In this document: positions 37,360-47,196 of the stretch, one piece after another
Layout: every line of letters begins with the position of its first letter
Position numbering within the stretch: position 1 is the stretch's first letter
NCBI GenBank assembly: GCA_025175895.1
Contig: JAKLTH010000283.1
Location: forward strand, 124,001 to 188,000
Source of the DNA: Wurfbainia villosa
Lineage: Eukaryota; Streptophyta; Magnoliopsida; Zingiberales; Zingiberaceae
Direction: 5' to 3'
Length of the DNA stretch: 64,000 nt
Notes under the pieces: model-generated
What the model was told of the DNA's origin: nothing
Database searches by the model: none
Seen by the model: only the letters and a program-made list of their open reading frames with translations
Made by a program: the position numbers and the translations under genes

Positions 37360-39004
37360 ATTTTATTTTCAATAGATTCTCATTTTTAAATTGTGAGCTT
37401 TCCTCATAAGGACTGTGCTTTTAGGAACATTATGATTATGATATTTTGCAAATTAAACCATGTAATGCTTGTGTCATCAATGTAATCTATGACATGGATA
37501 ATGCATTCACATTTCATGTCAATTAGTATAAGCACCCCTCAATACGTGGTTTGTTGAATCCTATAAGTGGATAAGAATGGGATTGTAAATTATTTTTGCA
37601 GGTTTTGAATCTCTTAAGAGCAGATGTTGATAAGATCAAAGATGATTTTTTTTAAAGCGGTGTTAAATCCCTCGCGGCAGATTAGATATATCCAATTAAT
37701 CCATTTTATTATTATATTATGTGGGTCATGGGTCGTGTCAAACACTTATCTAGCATGGGCTCAATTATGTTCGGCCCAATCTAAGCCCCATATATATATA
37801 TATATATATAATTTTATTATCATTTAAAAAAATGGGGCTTGGATTGGCCCGAACATAATTGAGCCCATGCTAGACAATTTATCGGTGAGCATTCGTGATC
37901 CATCGTCCAATGAATGTGTATTATAATTCAATTCTTGAACCCTAGAGAATAAACATGCAAGTTATTGATTTTTTTCCTTAGTATAATTACTATTATTCTT
38001 TGCAATTTATGCATTAAAAATAATTTTCCCAATTAAAATTAAACAATATAGTCTTTTAAAGTATATTAAAATGAAGGTGATCATATCATGACAACTTTTC
38101 AATGATAATTTTTTTGAACATAAACTTATTAAAATTAATCTTTTTTTTGAAATTTTATTTTATTAAAATTCCATTATTTTTATGTGTTTCATCTGAGATT
38201 TAGTGAACTTACATTGTTAATTAATAACATACATTATTATCATTAAATATTAAACTCCATCAAGTGATCTGATACATTGCTAATTGAGGGGTTGAGCTAT
38301 TGGATGTGGACTACATGTGTAGAACTCATTAATCAGGTTTGTTAAAATTGATGAACTGTTAAAGAGTTACAAGCCTTAATAACGGAATGATCCCTGTAGG
38401 GTTGGGCTTGTAAAAGAAGAAGAGGGTTGAGGATATTTGGGTGAATGGCTTAACTATTGTGTTCTTGAGCTTCTTTTTCTCCTCTCTTCCATCGGATGAG
38501 TGATACAGTTGTCGCCTAAGCTCTTGCAAAACTTTTCCATCAAGGCCAGAACCTCTTCAATGTCGAGATCGGATGAATGACATTGGCTTTGAACTCGGGT
38601 CAGCTTTTTGTTGTCATTGCATTAGATATGCTTTCGTCATGATTTCGATGATGGCTAGGTCCTATAGATGCATCGTTTGGTTCTAATTCAATGCATGTTG
38701 CGTCTTACAATTTGTATCACAACGTAGGTCTAGCTTATCGTCGTCTTTACGACATAAGGATTGGGTTTCGACCATTGGGAATATATGTTGATTTTGCATT
38801 CAATTCAACTTTAGAACATCAAATCAATACTTATTTACTAAGTCTATGTCTGAAAACACTAGGATTTAATATAGGTTTCGAGTTTTTCGCATTATCTCAC
38901 GATGAACGATGAAGAAAAATGGTGGATTTAGATTTACCGTCGCCAGTTTCACACGGAAATGTTGTGTGTGAGAAGTAGAACCCGAATTATGTGAGCATTA
39001 GTTA
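37360..39004. other. RLP-2 3' flank and dispersed repeat, no gene
   Basis: 37380-37620 matches the 3' flanks of the other RLP genes. A hairpin lies at 37749-37874. About 38190-38560 is the second copy of the dispersed repeat also found at 16140-16470. The short frame at 38691-38912 has no recognisable domain and I do not call it. Confidence 0.5.
37749..37874. repeat. Near-perfect inverted repeat, 42-bp arms
   Basis: Left arm 37749-37790 and right arm 37833-37874 are reverse complements with two mismatches in 42. The 42-bp spacer is TA-rich. Arms begin TCTAGCATGGGCTCAATTAT and end in AAGCCCCA. It could form a strong RNA hairpin if transcribed; no transcript evidence is available here. Confidence 0.85.
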
Positions 39005-39475
39005 ACTGATGGGGAACACCAATCGATTGATGAGCGTAAAATAGGACAAAATATTTTTGGGTCGATTGTGGGCACTCGATTGATTAACTATCAATCGACT
39101 TTTGTCAAATACTAATTGACTGATATGCCCAAAATTGTGCATAGAATATATTTTGGTCGATTGAAGCATTCAACTAATATTATTAGTCACCTATTATTGA
39201 GTCTCCGTTGATTGATGTGTATTTGATTAGCATAGAATGTTTGTTGGTGGATTGGGGCACTCGACTAATTAACCATTAGTCGACTACTATCAGGTACCAA
39301 TTGATTAATATGCACAGTGTCACCCACAGAATGTTTGCAACTCGACTGAGGTATTCAACTTATGAAGGTTAGTCGACTGCCATTAAAATTCACTCGACTA
39401 TTTTGGATGAGACTGAGCACGAAAATATTTTGATTCAACTGGTGAACTCGACTATTGCGGATCAGTCGACTAGTG
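39005..39475. repeat. Degenerate TCGACTG-rich repeat, left part
   Basis: Imperfect repeats of phrases like CTCGACTAATTAACCATTAGTCGACT and CAATTGATTAATATGC, spaced irregularly at about 60-90 bp. The pattern resumes at 43226-43400 on the other side of the hAT element. Since a decayed copia gag follows at about 43985, this may be part of a copia LTR; that is inference. Confidence 0.5.
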
Positions 39476-39483
39476 ATGATGAC
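39476..39483. repeat. hAT target-site duplication, left
   Basis: ATGATGAC, exactly repeated at 43218-43225. Eight bases is the standard duplication length of hAT elements. Confidence 0.92.
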
Positions 39484-39886
39484 TAGGGTTGTAAACGGAT
39501 CAGACAGTTCGGACTTGGACCAAATTTTAGTCCGAACCATTTTCATCGGGTTGTGAAATATATGATCCGAAAATATAATCCAAACCGAAATATCATTATT
39601 TGGACCAAACCAAAATAGTTAAACCATTTCGGTTCGGAGTCCAATAACCCAACAAGAAAGTTCTATCTTCGTGCTGTTTTTATAATCTCATTTATATATA
39701 ATTACCAAATCATGAATAATATAGTACGTTTAACAAAATCTCAACAAGAAGACTATCGTTATAACATATATCAAATTTAAGAATTTATGGTTCACATAAA
39801 AAAAATACATGCAATTCATGAATTTACTTTTTCCTATTCTCAACAGCAATAATAATAGAAATTTTTCTTAACAAAATTTTTTCAAT

Positions 39887-39979
39887 TCATATGATACTGA
39901 GTGCAGTGTCATGTGACTCCATAAATTTCACAAAAGCAAATCCACGTGGTTCTTTATATGTTTTTTCCTTGATAGCTCC
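39887..39979 (-). other. RRM fragment exon inside the hAT element
   Basis: After a strong acceptor (TTGTTTTTCAG, ending at 39980) the minus strand encodes 30 residues and a stop. They include the exact RNP1 octamer RGFAFVKF, preceded by GAIKE, as in beta strands 2 and 3 of RNA-recognition motifs such as those of SR proteins. An 8-codon mini-exon, MYEDYEFN, at 40083-40106 has an AG before it and a perfect GTAAGT donor, and joins this exon in phase. The N-terminal half of the RRM (RNP2) is absent. It looks like a captured host-gene fragment; whether it is expressed is unknown. Confidence 0.55.
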
Positions 39980-40221
39980 CTGAAAAACAAATAAACAAAC
40001 AATGTAAAAAACTCTTATAAGATTGATGAGATGATATACATATTTAGGAAAACAAATTTACATACAATTAGAATATACTTACATTAAATTCGTAGTCCTC
40101 ATACATCTAAAAGGAATATTAATCATCTATATTGTAATATAATTCTGCACTTCCTGAAGATAAATCTGAAACATGAAGGAATATATCTCAATTTATGAAA
40201 TTACAAATAAAATCATCTAGA

Positions 40222-42309
40222 CTATCTTAAATTACCTGTTTCATAAGCTTTCAATTCATCAAGATACTCCTCAATAGAAAATGATCCATGAGATGTTCTT
40301 CGTAACCAATCTTGAGCACATATAAGAGCCTCCACCGTCTTAGGAGCCAAAGAGCTACAGAATACATCAAGAACTCGCCTTCCTGTGCTAAAAGCAGACT
40401 CGGATGCAACAGTTGAAACAGGAATAGCCAAAACATCTCGTGCCATCGAAGACAAAATTTGATATCTAGAAGAATTTGACTTCCACCATTCAAGAATATC
40501 AAAGACTGAACAGTAAGATTCACAAACCTCATCCAAGTACTTATCTAACTCAGATTTTTCTTCCATATTTTCATTACCTGCGTGCCTCATGTACATAGCT
40601 GTCATAATATCAATAGTCGTATCAGTACTCGATACACTTGACACTTTGTCCTTTTGGTCATGTGAAACATTCGACTTTTTAGGAGTAATACCATTATAGT
40701 GATCAAACAATGCCTTAAGTGTCGTTACAACTTTCTCTCGCAACTCTTTTGCTCTCTGCTCATCATAAAAATTGTCAATGACCCATACAACATATGTCAG
40801 CTTATGCCTTGGATCTAGTATAACGGCTATAAATAACATAACATTAATATTGTTCACATTTCCCCAATACTTTTCAAATTTCAATTTCATCCTTTCGGCC
40901 ATCAAAACTAAGCTCATATCTTCATCAGAACAATATTTACATATCATCATGTCAATGTCATAAATCTCTTTCATATAATGATTAGTAGTGACATAAGATG
41001 AGCCAGAAACTTTTAAAGTAGCATTGTAAAACAACTCAAGGAATGGTAAAACGACCCGTGCATACTCCCAATCATCATAAGTAGGGACTCCCTTCATTTT
41101 ACTAAGTTCGTTCACAAACTTATTTTCATGAATCTCCATGAATTCAAAAACTTTCTGAAATTTTAAAGCAGCATCCAACATCATATAAGTGGAATTCCAT
41201 CTTGTTTCTACATCCAAACATAAGAGACTTTTCGACTCTACTTTTTCTCTTTGAACATATTTTATAAATTTAGAAAGTCGAGAGGGAGAAGCTCTTACAT
41301 ACCGAACTGCACTTCTAATTCTTACAATTGCATCATCCAATTCTTTTAACCCATCTTTAACAATCAAGCTAAAAATATGTGCACAGCATCTCATATGAAG
41401 ATATTCGCCGTTCAAAATAAGTGTATTCCAAGATTGAAACCTTCTTTTCAAATATTGAATACCAAGATCATTTGAGCTAGCATTATCAACAGTCAAGCAA
41501 AAAATTTTATTAATACCCCAGCTAGCCAAACATAATTCAATAGATTTACCGATTATCTCTCCCGAATGACCAGAAATAGGACAAAAGTTCAAAATCTTTT
41601 TTTGCAAGTTCCAATCAGCATCTATAAAGTGTGCAGTCAAACACATATAATTTAAGTTTTGACACGATGTCCATGTATCAGTGGTAAGACTAACTCTATT
41701 TGGCATTAGCGAGAAATAAATTTTCAATTTTGCCTTTTCTTCCTCATGAATGCTAAGAATATCATTTCTCAGTGTATTACGACAAGGGGCTAAAAATTCA
41801 GGTTGTACCGTGGCCATGAATTGTCTAAATCCATCCTTTTCCACATGCCTAAATGGCAATTCATCAAGTATGAACATCAAGGCAAGTGCCCTTCTACTAG
41901 CCGTTTGATCAAATTTCCATGTTTTACTACTAGAAGAACGCTTTAATGGCTGAAAAGGAATACCTGGCTGATTTTTGTCTTTATTTTTATTAGGGTTCTT
42001 CTTACACCTTCCAAGATGATTATGTAGTGTGCTAGTCCCTTGCACACTTTTTGCTGGAAAATCTTTAAGACAATATCGACATCTAGCCCTTTCATTATTC
42101 AAATCATCCGAAGGCAATGAGTCAAAATGATCCCAAACAACTGACATTTTTTTTCTCTTACTAGAGTAAAGAGGGGGCTTGCCTTGACCCATGGAGATGG
42201 AATTTGATTGAACTGAAGCCAGTTGACTAGTGGTATCACCACATGCCTCTTCATTTCTAGGTTGCACATTATTTTCATTGTTATAACTCGTCATCTTAAG
42301 AATCTGCAA
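40222..42309 (-). CDS. hAT transposase (BED zinc finger, RICESLEEPER-like)
   Basis: A 695-residue uninterrupted frame. A BED-type zinc finger (about residues 57-102) has C77, C80, H98 and C102, with WDHF before it. The central RNase-H-like catalytic region includes SLTTDTWTS and RCCAHIFSLIVKDGL. The C-terminal hAT dimerisation domain (about 590-690) includes DILEWWKSN, LSSMARDVLAIPVSTVASES and FSTGRRVLD. It would bind the element's ends and catalyse cut-and-paste transposition in the nucleus. The start may be M1 or M6 (MTSYNNEN). A GT donor at 40235 and an AG ending at 40166 offer an alternative end of 15 codons (stop at 40119) in place of the last three residues. Domesticated RICESLEEPER genes look similar, but the flanking TIRs and TSD show that this one is still in a transposon. 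Confidence 0.93.
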   Translation of the reverse strand: MQILKMTSYNNENNVQPRNEEACGDTTSQLASVQSNSISMGQGKPPLYSSKRKKMSVVWDHFDSLPSDDLNNERARCRYCLKDFPAKSVQGTSTLHNHLGRCKKNPNKNKDKNQPGIPFQPLKRSSSSKTWKFDQTASRRALALMFILDELPFRHVEKDGFRQFMATVQPEFLAPCRNTLRNDILSIHEEEKAKLKIYFSLMPNRVSLTTDTWTSCQNLNYMCLTAHFIDADWNLQKKILNFCPISGHSGEIIGKSIELCLASWGINKIFCLTVDNASSNDLGIQYLKRRFQSWNTLILNGEYLHMRCCAHIFSLIVKDGLKELDDAIVRIRSAVRYVRASPSRLSKFIKYVQREKVESKSLLCLDVETRWNSTYMMLDAALKFQKVFEFMEIHENKFVNELSKMKGVPTYDDWEYARVVLPFLELFYNATLKVSGSSYVTTNHYMKEIYDIDMMICKYCSDEDMSLVLMAERMKLKFEKYWGNVNNINVMLFIAVILDPRHKLTYVVWVIDNFYDEQRAKELREKVVTTLKALFDHYNGITPKKSNVSHDQKDKVSSVSSTDTTIDIMTAMYMRHAGNENMEEKSELDKYLDEVCESYCSVFDILEWWKSNSSRYQILSSMARDVLAIPVSTVASESAFSTGRRVLDVFCSSLAPKTVEALICAQDWLRRTSHGSFSIEEYLDELKAYETGNLR

Positions 42310-43217
42310 TCACAAATAATAAATTATGATAACATAAAATTTCTAAGTATTATAAATGGCATATGTTCCATTAAAATTAAAATTATTTCTTTTAGATAAT
42401 TTATCAAAATTAACCGACTTAAGTTTTCTGTTATCAAACTGCCAATTAACCAAATTAAATTTACTGTTATCAATCTCAATCATCTAAATTTTGCACCAAA
42501 TTAAATTTACTATTGTCATTCATCTAAATTTTGCACCGTCAACCATCTCAACTCTCAAGTAATGAATTACAAGCAAAGAGGCAACCTAGCACAGTGAAGA
42601 GGAGAAGGCAAAATGACTGTTACTTATCGTATAATCTACCACATTAAATAAAAAATTTCATATAAATTGAAAAGTTAACCCCAGACAAAAGAAAAAGTAA
42701 AAAGCTTTGTCGATCGTAAGCAAGAAGTTTCGGTTTCTCACCTATCCAATTCGTGTCCTCGCCGACAAAGACAAAGCCGATCGTTGCTTCACCGTTCCTA
42801 TAAACCCTTTGGTGGCCTCGTCGAGAGAGACAAAGGCGACCTAATGGAGTGAAGAGGAGAAGGCCAGCTAGTGAAGTGAAGAGGACTAGAGGAGAAGGAG
42901 ATACCCTAGCACAGTAAAGACTAAAGCGGAGGAAAACGACAGAACACGAGCAAAATGATTAGGGTTTTTAATCCTAGTCTTTTATATGAATAAGTTTGAG
43001 CTTGTGAAAGGTCAAAAATAACCCTCACTTATTGGGTTATTCGGATTAATCCGAAACCAATATCTTCTAACTTTATAATCCGAAAAAAAATCCAAATCGA
43101 TTTTTTAAAATAAATCCGATAATTATCCGAATTAATAAAAAAAATCCAAAATTTACGGATCGGTTTGGTTCGAATCGGTTCGGATTTTGGACTTTTCGGA
43201 TTTTATTGCCAGCCCTA

Positions 43218-43225
43218 ATGATGAC
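43218..43225. repeat. hAT target-site duplication, right
   Basis: ATGATGAC, identical to 39476-39483. Confidence 0.92.
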
Positions 43226-43400
43226 CACTCAATTGATAGGATTAGGTATGGGCATAGAAGGGTTAGCAGTCAACTGTCGTTGTCTATTACTATGTTCGAG
43301 AATTGACACATAAGGTATATCAGTCGACTGACGATCTGAATCAGTCGATTGATATCAATGCTAGTTGACTGATTTCTGAAATAGTCAATTGCTTTTGTCT
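43226..43400. repeat. Degenerate TCGACTG-rich repeat, right part
   Basis: Continues the pattern of 39005-39475 (CAGTCGACTGACGATC, CAGTCGATTGATATC, TAGTTGACTGATTTC). The two parts were contiguous before the hAT insertion. Confidence 0.5.
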
Positions 43401-43984
43401 AGCTCAGTTTTTCTGAGATTTCCTATATCTATCTTCACACTTGCTACTAGGTTAAGCCAATCTATCATCAAAGTGAGAAATATTGGGCGGGCTTGGGGTA
43501 TTTGTGCAAATAGATATATATCTATGCTAAAAATGATTAACCCAAAGAAAAATCATTCTTTATGCAAAATATATATTTAAGGAATCTCGCAAATCAAGTC
43601 TAACTCCTTTTAATCATACGCATGTGTGTCGACCCAAAAGAAAGCACATTGTATAGTCGATTAGAAGTATTGTGACTAGTTCTTGGAAACATGAGCTAAC
43701 TACGAAGACTCATATATAAAGTTAATCATGTGTATGATGCATCAGCTCAAAGGAAGATATGTTGCTTGGTAGATAAAGGTAATTATGAGATGTTTAGAGA
43801 GTATCACTAACAAGTTACATTTTAGTCTGAAGACTTAAAGTAATGTTGTACCCGATATCTCAATGAAGATCTATTAAGTTATATATTTTGATTGTTGCAT
43901 TTATTTTACTGCACATCTGTATATATGCATGTTTGTTTATAACTTGAGTTGCGTTCTTTGCTTTTATGTTTCTATATCTACAAA

Positions 43985-45140
43985 TTTGAATAACATCTCA
44001 ATCCTTATGGCCACAAGCTTTGGTCATTGGAAAGAGCATATAATGGTACTATTAGGCTACATGGATATGGACCATGCATTTAGGCATGATCGTCCTACAC
44101 TTTTAACCAGTGATAATATTGTGGATCAAAAGGTGATATTTGAAAAGTGAAAATGATTAAATTTCACGAGTCTCATGATCATGAATATGTCAATTCCAGA
44201 ATTCATTAGGGACTCGATAACTATGAGAATGAGGATGCTAAAATCTTTTTAAAGGAATTAACAGATTGATTTGTCTCAAACAAAAAGATCGAGACTACTA
44301 CACTTCTCACAAAGTTAGTGTCAATACAGTATAATAGGAATGATAGCATTAGAGAGTACATAATGGAGATGTCAAATTTAGTTACAAGACAAAATTAACT
44401 AAAGTTGGAAATGTCTGAAAGTCTTCTTGTAAATCTAGTTATGATCTCTCGACCTAGATAGTTTACTCCTTTCAAAATAAATTACAATACTTAGAAGGAG
44501 AAGTGAACACTAAATGAGCTCATAGCTCAATGCGTACAAGAAGAAAAGAGATTAAGGAATGACACATTTCACAGTGCTTATTTTGCATCCTAATCTCAAA
44601 ACTTGAGTAAGAAAAGGAAAAAATTAAGTACTAAGTGTGTGTTTGGTTCCAGGTAATTGATGATAACCCATTTGGCTATATAATTTAACCTTGTTTGGTT
44701 CAATTATTTAGTGATTTTCAAATAATGGAGCATGCCTGCCACATAAGCAAATGGAGTATAATTGGGTATACAATCCGGAATCACATGACTTTGGAAGAGT
44801 AAAGTTTTTCTTGATTCTGATGTTATGCATAATAATTTGATAATCACATAACCAAAATTATGCAAGAAAATTTAAACCAAACGCACACTAAAAATAAAGG
44901 TAAACAATCCAAGTGATTGAGACTTCAGGGCATAAGCCATAAGGTACAAAAGCAATAAGAACAAAACCCAACTTATTTCTTTTGTAAAAAAAAAAAAAAG
45001 ATGGTCCCAAATACGTCAATTGATTTGTCAAGAAATGTATACTTCTCAAACTTTTTTAGTTCATTAGTCAATTTAGTTATCTAATGGCACAGGCATATAC
45101 AACTACTCATATAATTATCACTATAAAGAGATGTCTATCA
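43985..45140 (+). pseudogene. Ty1/copia gag and protease relic
   Basis: Plus-strand remains of a copia gag: FGHWKEHIMVLLGYMDMDHAF and DRPTLL, then MKMSIPE-like, TLLTKLVSIQYNRNDSIREYI-like and LNELIAQCVQEEER. A collapsed zinc knuckle (YFFCKKKK) follows near 44970-45010, and a TTHI motif of the protease near 45105. Several in-frame stops are present, and a 254-bp MITE interrupts it. The match ends near 45140, where the RLP-3 upstream duplicon begins. Integrase and reverse transcriptase are missing. Confidence 0.75.
44635..44888. mobile_element. Tourist-like (PIF/Harbinger) MITE
   Basis: Terminal inverted repeats GTGTGTGTTTGGTT and, reversed, GTGTGCGTTTGGTT, flanked by TAA on both sides (44632-44634 and 44889-44891). 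254 bp, no coding capacity. It is inserted in the copia gag relic. Confidence 0.8.
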
Positions 45141-46830
45141 TTTTGAATTAATGACTAAAATTTAGTTAATTGCTAAAAAAATGATGCATTTTACGTTATT
45201 AACTATTTCTGATATAACCTTAAATAATTATATAATTTATTTCTTTTATTAAAAATGTAAATTTTTATTCTTATAAGAGATTCAACTCTCCCACAAGTCA
45301 TCTTCGAACTCGTACCTATTAATTCTCATCGACTTTAGGAATTTAACAATCCACTTATAAACTTTAGGAATTCTCATCTTTTACATATGTCACGTTTATA
45401 GAGTCCGGATTAGATCGTCAAACTGCGAGTGTTTTTCTAATGAATTTGTAAGGGTTTTGATCTCTTCCAGCTCAGCTGTCGAAGAGACATCCTCGTAGGA
45501 TCTTGAGACCGAATTGATCATTCCTAGAGATTAGTCGGATCGAAGACTCGGACACTGATGCTAATATAAAAAAAACAAATTGCATTAGTGCACTCGTAGC
45601 ATACGTACACATTCATTTATAAAACATTACTAAGTCTACAATTACTAAAAGTATTATACTTATAATGAAAGTTCAGAATTTTAACATGAAAAACTATTTA
45701 ATACTCTATTAAATCTTATCAATAAAATATTCAAGTGCATCACGGAAATACTGATGGGATTTATCTATTTAAAAGTAACCTTTGTTTACAAATTAGCCTT
45801 TTCAACAAAGTATTTTATTTTTTAATAATTTAGATATCCAAAATGATTTCTATCGATCTCAATGATAGCTCCGATTGATTTTGAAGGTGAGCATCCAACC
45901 CTATAGATGCATATCGATCTCAAGGTTGCTCTATTAAATTTTTTTGACATCCAAAATCTCGTTATATTGGTCAAACAAAAATTATCGTTGAAATTTGATC
46001 CGTGATTTTCTGAAAGTCCATCTTTAATTTTATCACCGTACCATGCCCTGGACCCATCAAAGTAATTCTTGTTCAAATCGTCCCCACGGGGATGGCGTCG
46101 TGGCTAAGAACAGCGGTGGTCTTTCGAAGCGTGAATCGATTCTGAAGGAAGTCTAAGTCGTTTCTTGGATTGGATATGACTCGATATCTTGACCATCGCG
46201 TAAAAATTTATAAGATCATATGATTTATCTTCGCCATGTGGTATAAAATAGGCCATGAAAATCTTAGATTGATGGTTCAATTTTTACGGAGTTCTTGTTC
46301 ACATCCATGACGTTACTACATATTATTTCTTAGCGAAGAAAAAGTCCATCTTCCTAGCTAATCAAGTGACCCGTGGACTGGAATTGATGAGCAGCCTACA
46401 TATTTCAACTTGAAATAATGAAGCTAAAGATGATCAAAAGAAAAAGTCCATCACAGTGGCCGACAAGTGTGTAAATGCTGCAACACAATTGTGATGAGCT
46501 AAAGCCAACTACTTGATTTAGATGTGTTTGACAATTAAGTAAAGTTAAAGTGCGACAAATCCACATATTCGTGACAGCAGTGGACTGCGGATGAGCCATC
46601 AATCAACAAGTCATCTATTAATATTGTGAAGAATTTGATAGACTATGCGAGTAAACCATTTGTGATCTTATCTATATCAAATCCAACTCTCAGTCAGACA
46701 ATTCATCTTCACTTAGTCTCGATCCCATTTATCGTCTTTCTGCTCATTGTTCTTCACTTAGTCTTCTCGTCAATGTTGGCGTCTCACGCGCTGAACCTAA
46801 TTTCCACATAAGAAGCCGTCTATCGGCTTA
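45141..46830. other. Upstream duplicon of RLP-3
   Basis: Aligns in blocks with 31920-34250 before RLP-2 (see there). It starts abruptly where the copia relic ends, which marks a duplication or deletion breakpoint near 45143. No gene is seen. It contains one SINE-like copy (46081-46305). Confidence 0.65.
46081..46305 (+). mobile_element. SINE-like repeat, copy 3 (best preserved head)
   Basis: Starts TCCCCACGGGGATGGCGTCG. TGGCTAAGAACAGCGG at 46101 resembles a pol III A box and GTGAATCGATTC at 46131 a B box, about 30 bp apart as in tRNA-derived SINEs. The core and end match the other copies. There is no clear A- or T-rich tail. Confidence 0.65.
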
Positions 46831-47067
46831 AGATTTGTTTGGGAGGAGATGAAGAGTGTAAATAATGGAAGGATAAAAATAAATAAAGAGAAAAAAAAAG
46901 ATAATTCCTGTTTGAAAAGAAGTGAAAGAAACAGAAAGGACGAAAAAGAAGGAGAATTTATACCTCTCCTCTTATAAAAATTCAACTTTTCTTACGTTTC
47001 AATTTAAAGTATAAATCTCCTTTTCCTTCTCCCATTCGTTACTTACCCTCCCCTCCCAAACAAGACC
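46831..47067. mobile_element. MITE in the RLP-3 promoter/leader
   Basis: 237 bp with terminal repeats AGATTTGTTTGGGAGG and, reversed, GGTCTTGTTTGGGAGG. TTA flanks both sides (46828-46830 and 47068-47070), which fits PIF/Harbinger-type insertion. It ends about 130 bp before the RLP-3 ATG and separates the conserved leader from its upstream part. Confidence 0.75.
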
Positions 47068-47069
47068 TT

Positions 47070-47196
47070 ATTGGCCGCTTGCTGATTGATGGATGAATGA
47101 CACTTTCCAGAGAGCGCAGCAACTGGGTTCTTGCAATAACTATTTAGTCATTGCCATTGCATCGCTGCTGAAAAATAAGAAACCACACCGAAGATT
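47070..47196 (+). promoter_or_regulatory. Conserved RLP 5' leader, RLP-3 copy
   Basis: Contains GATGGATGAATGACACTTTCC, GGGTTCTTGCAATAA, CATTGCCATTGCATCGCTGC and ACACCGAAGATT before the ATG. ACTATTTAGT occupies the TATA position. A MITE has separated it from the more distal upstream DNA. Confidence 0.6.

Larger units (their letters stand above)
39484..43217 (-). mobile_element. hAT transposon, complete, with perfect 8-bp TSD
   Basis: A 3,734-bp element with terminal inverted repeats TAGGGTTGTAAAC (left) and TAGGGCTGGCAAT (right, reversed), about 12 bp with mismatches. It is flanked by ATGATGAC on both sides. Subterminal regions are dense in ATCCGAA/TTCGGAT motifs, likely transposase-binding sites. 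It carries one long transposase frame on the minus strand. Exact duplication, an intact frame and recognisable ends suggest recent and perhaps autonomous mobility. It sits inside the TCGACTG-rich repeat. Confidence 0.9.

Noticed and set aside
38691..38912. 73-residue frame
   Set aside because: No domain, no paralogue and no codon or homology support; it lies in repeat-rich DNA.
40251..40532. 93-residue minus-strand frame under the hAT transposase
   Set aside because: Out-of-frame shadow of the transposase dimerisation domain.
45410..45560. Possible extra SINE copy before RLP-3
   Set aside because: It does not share the family's head, boxes or end motif.
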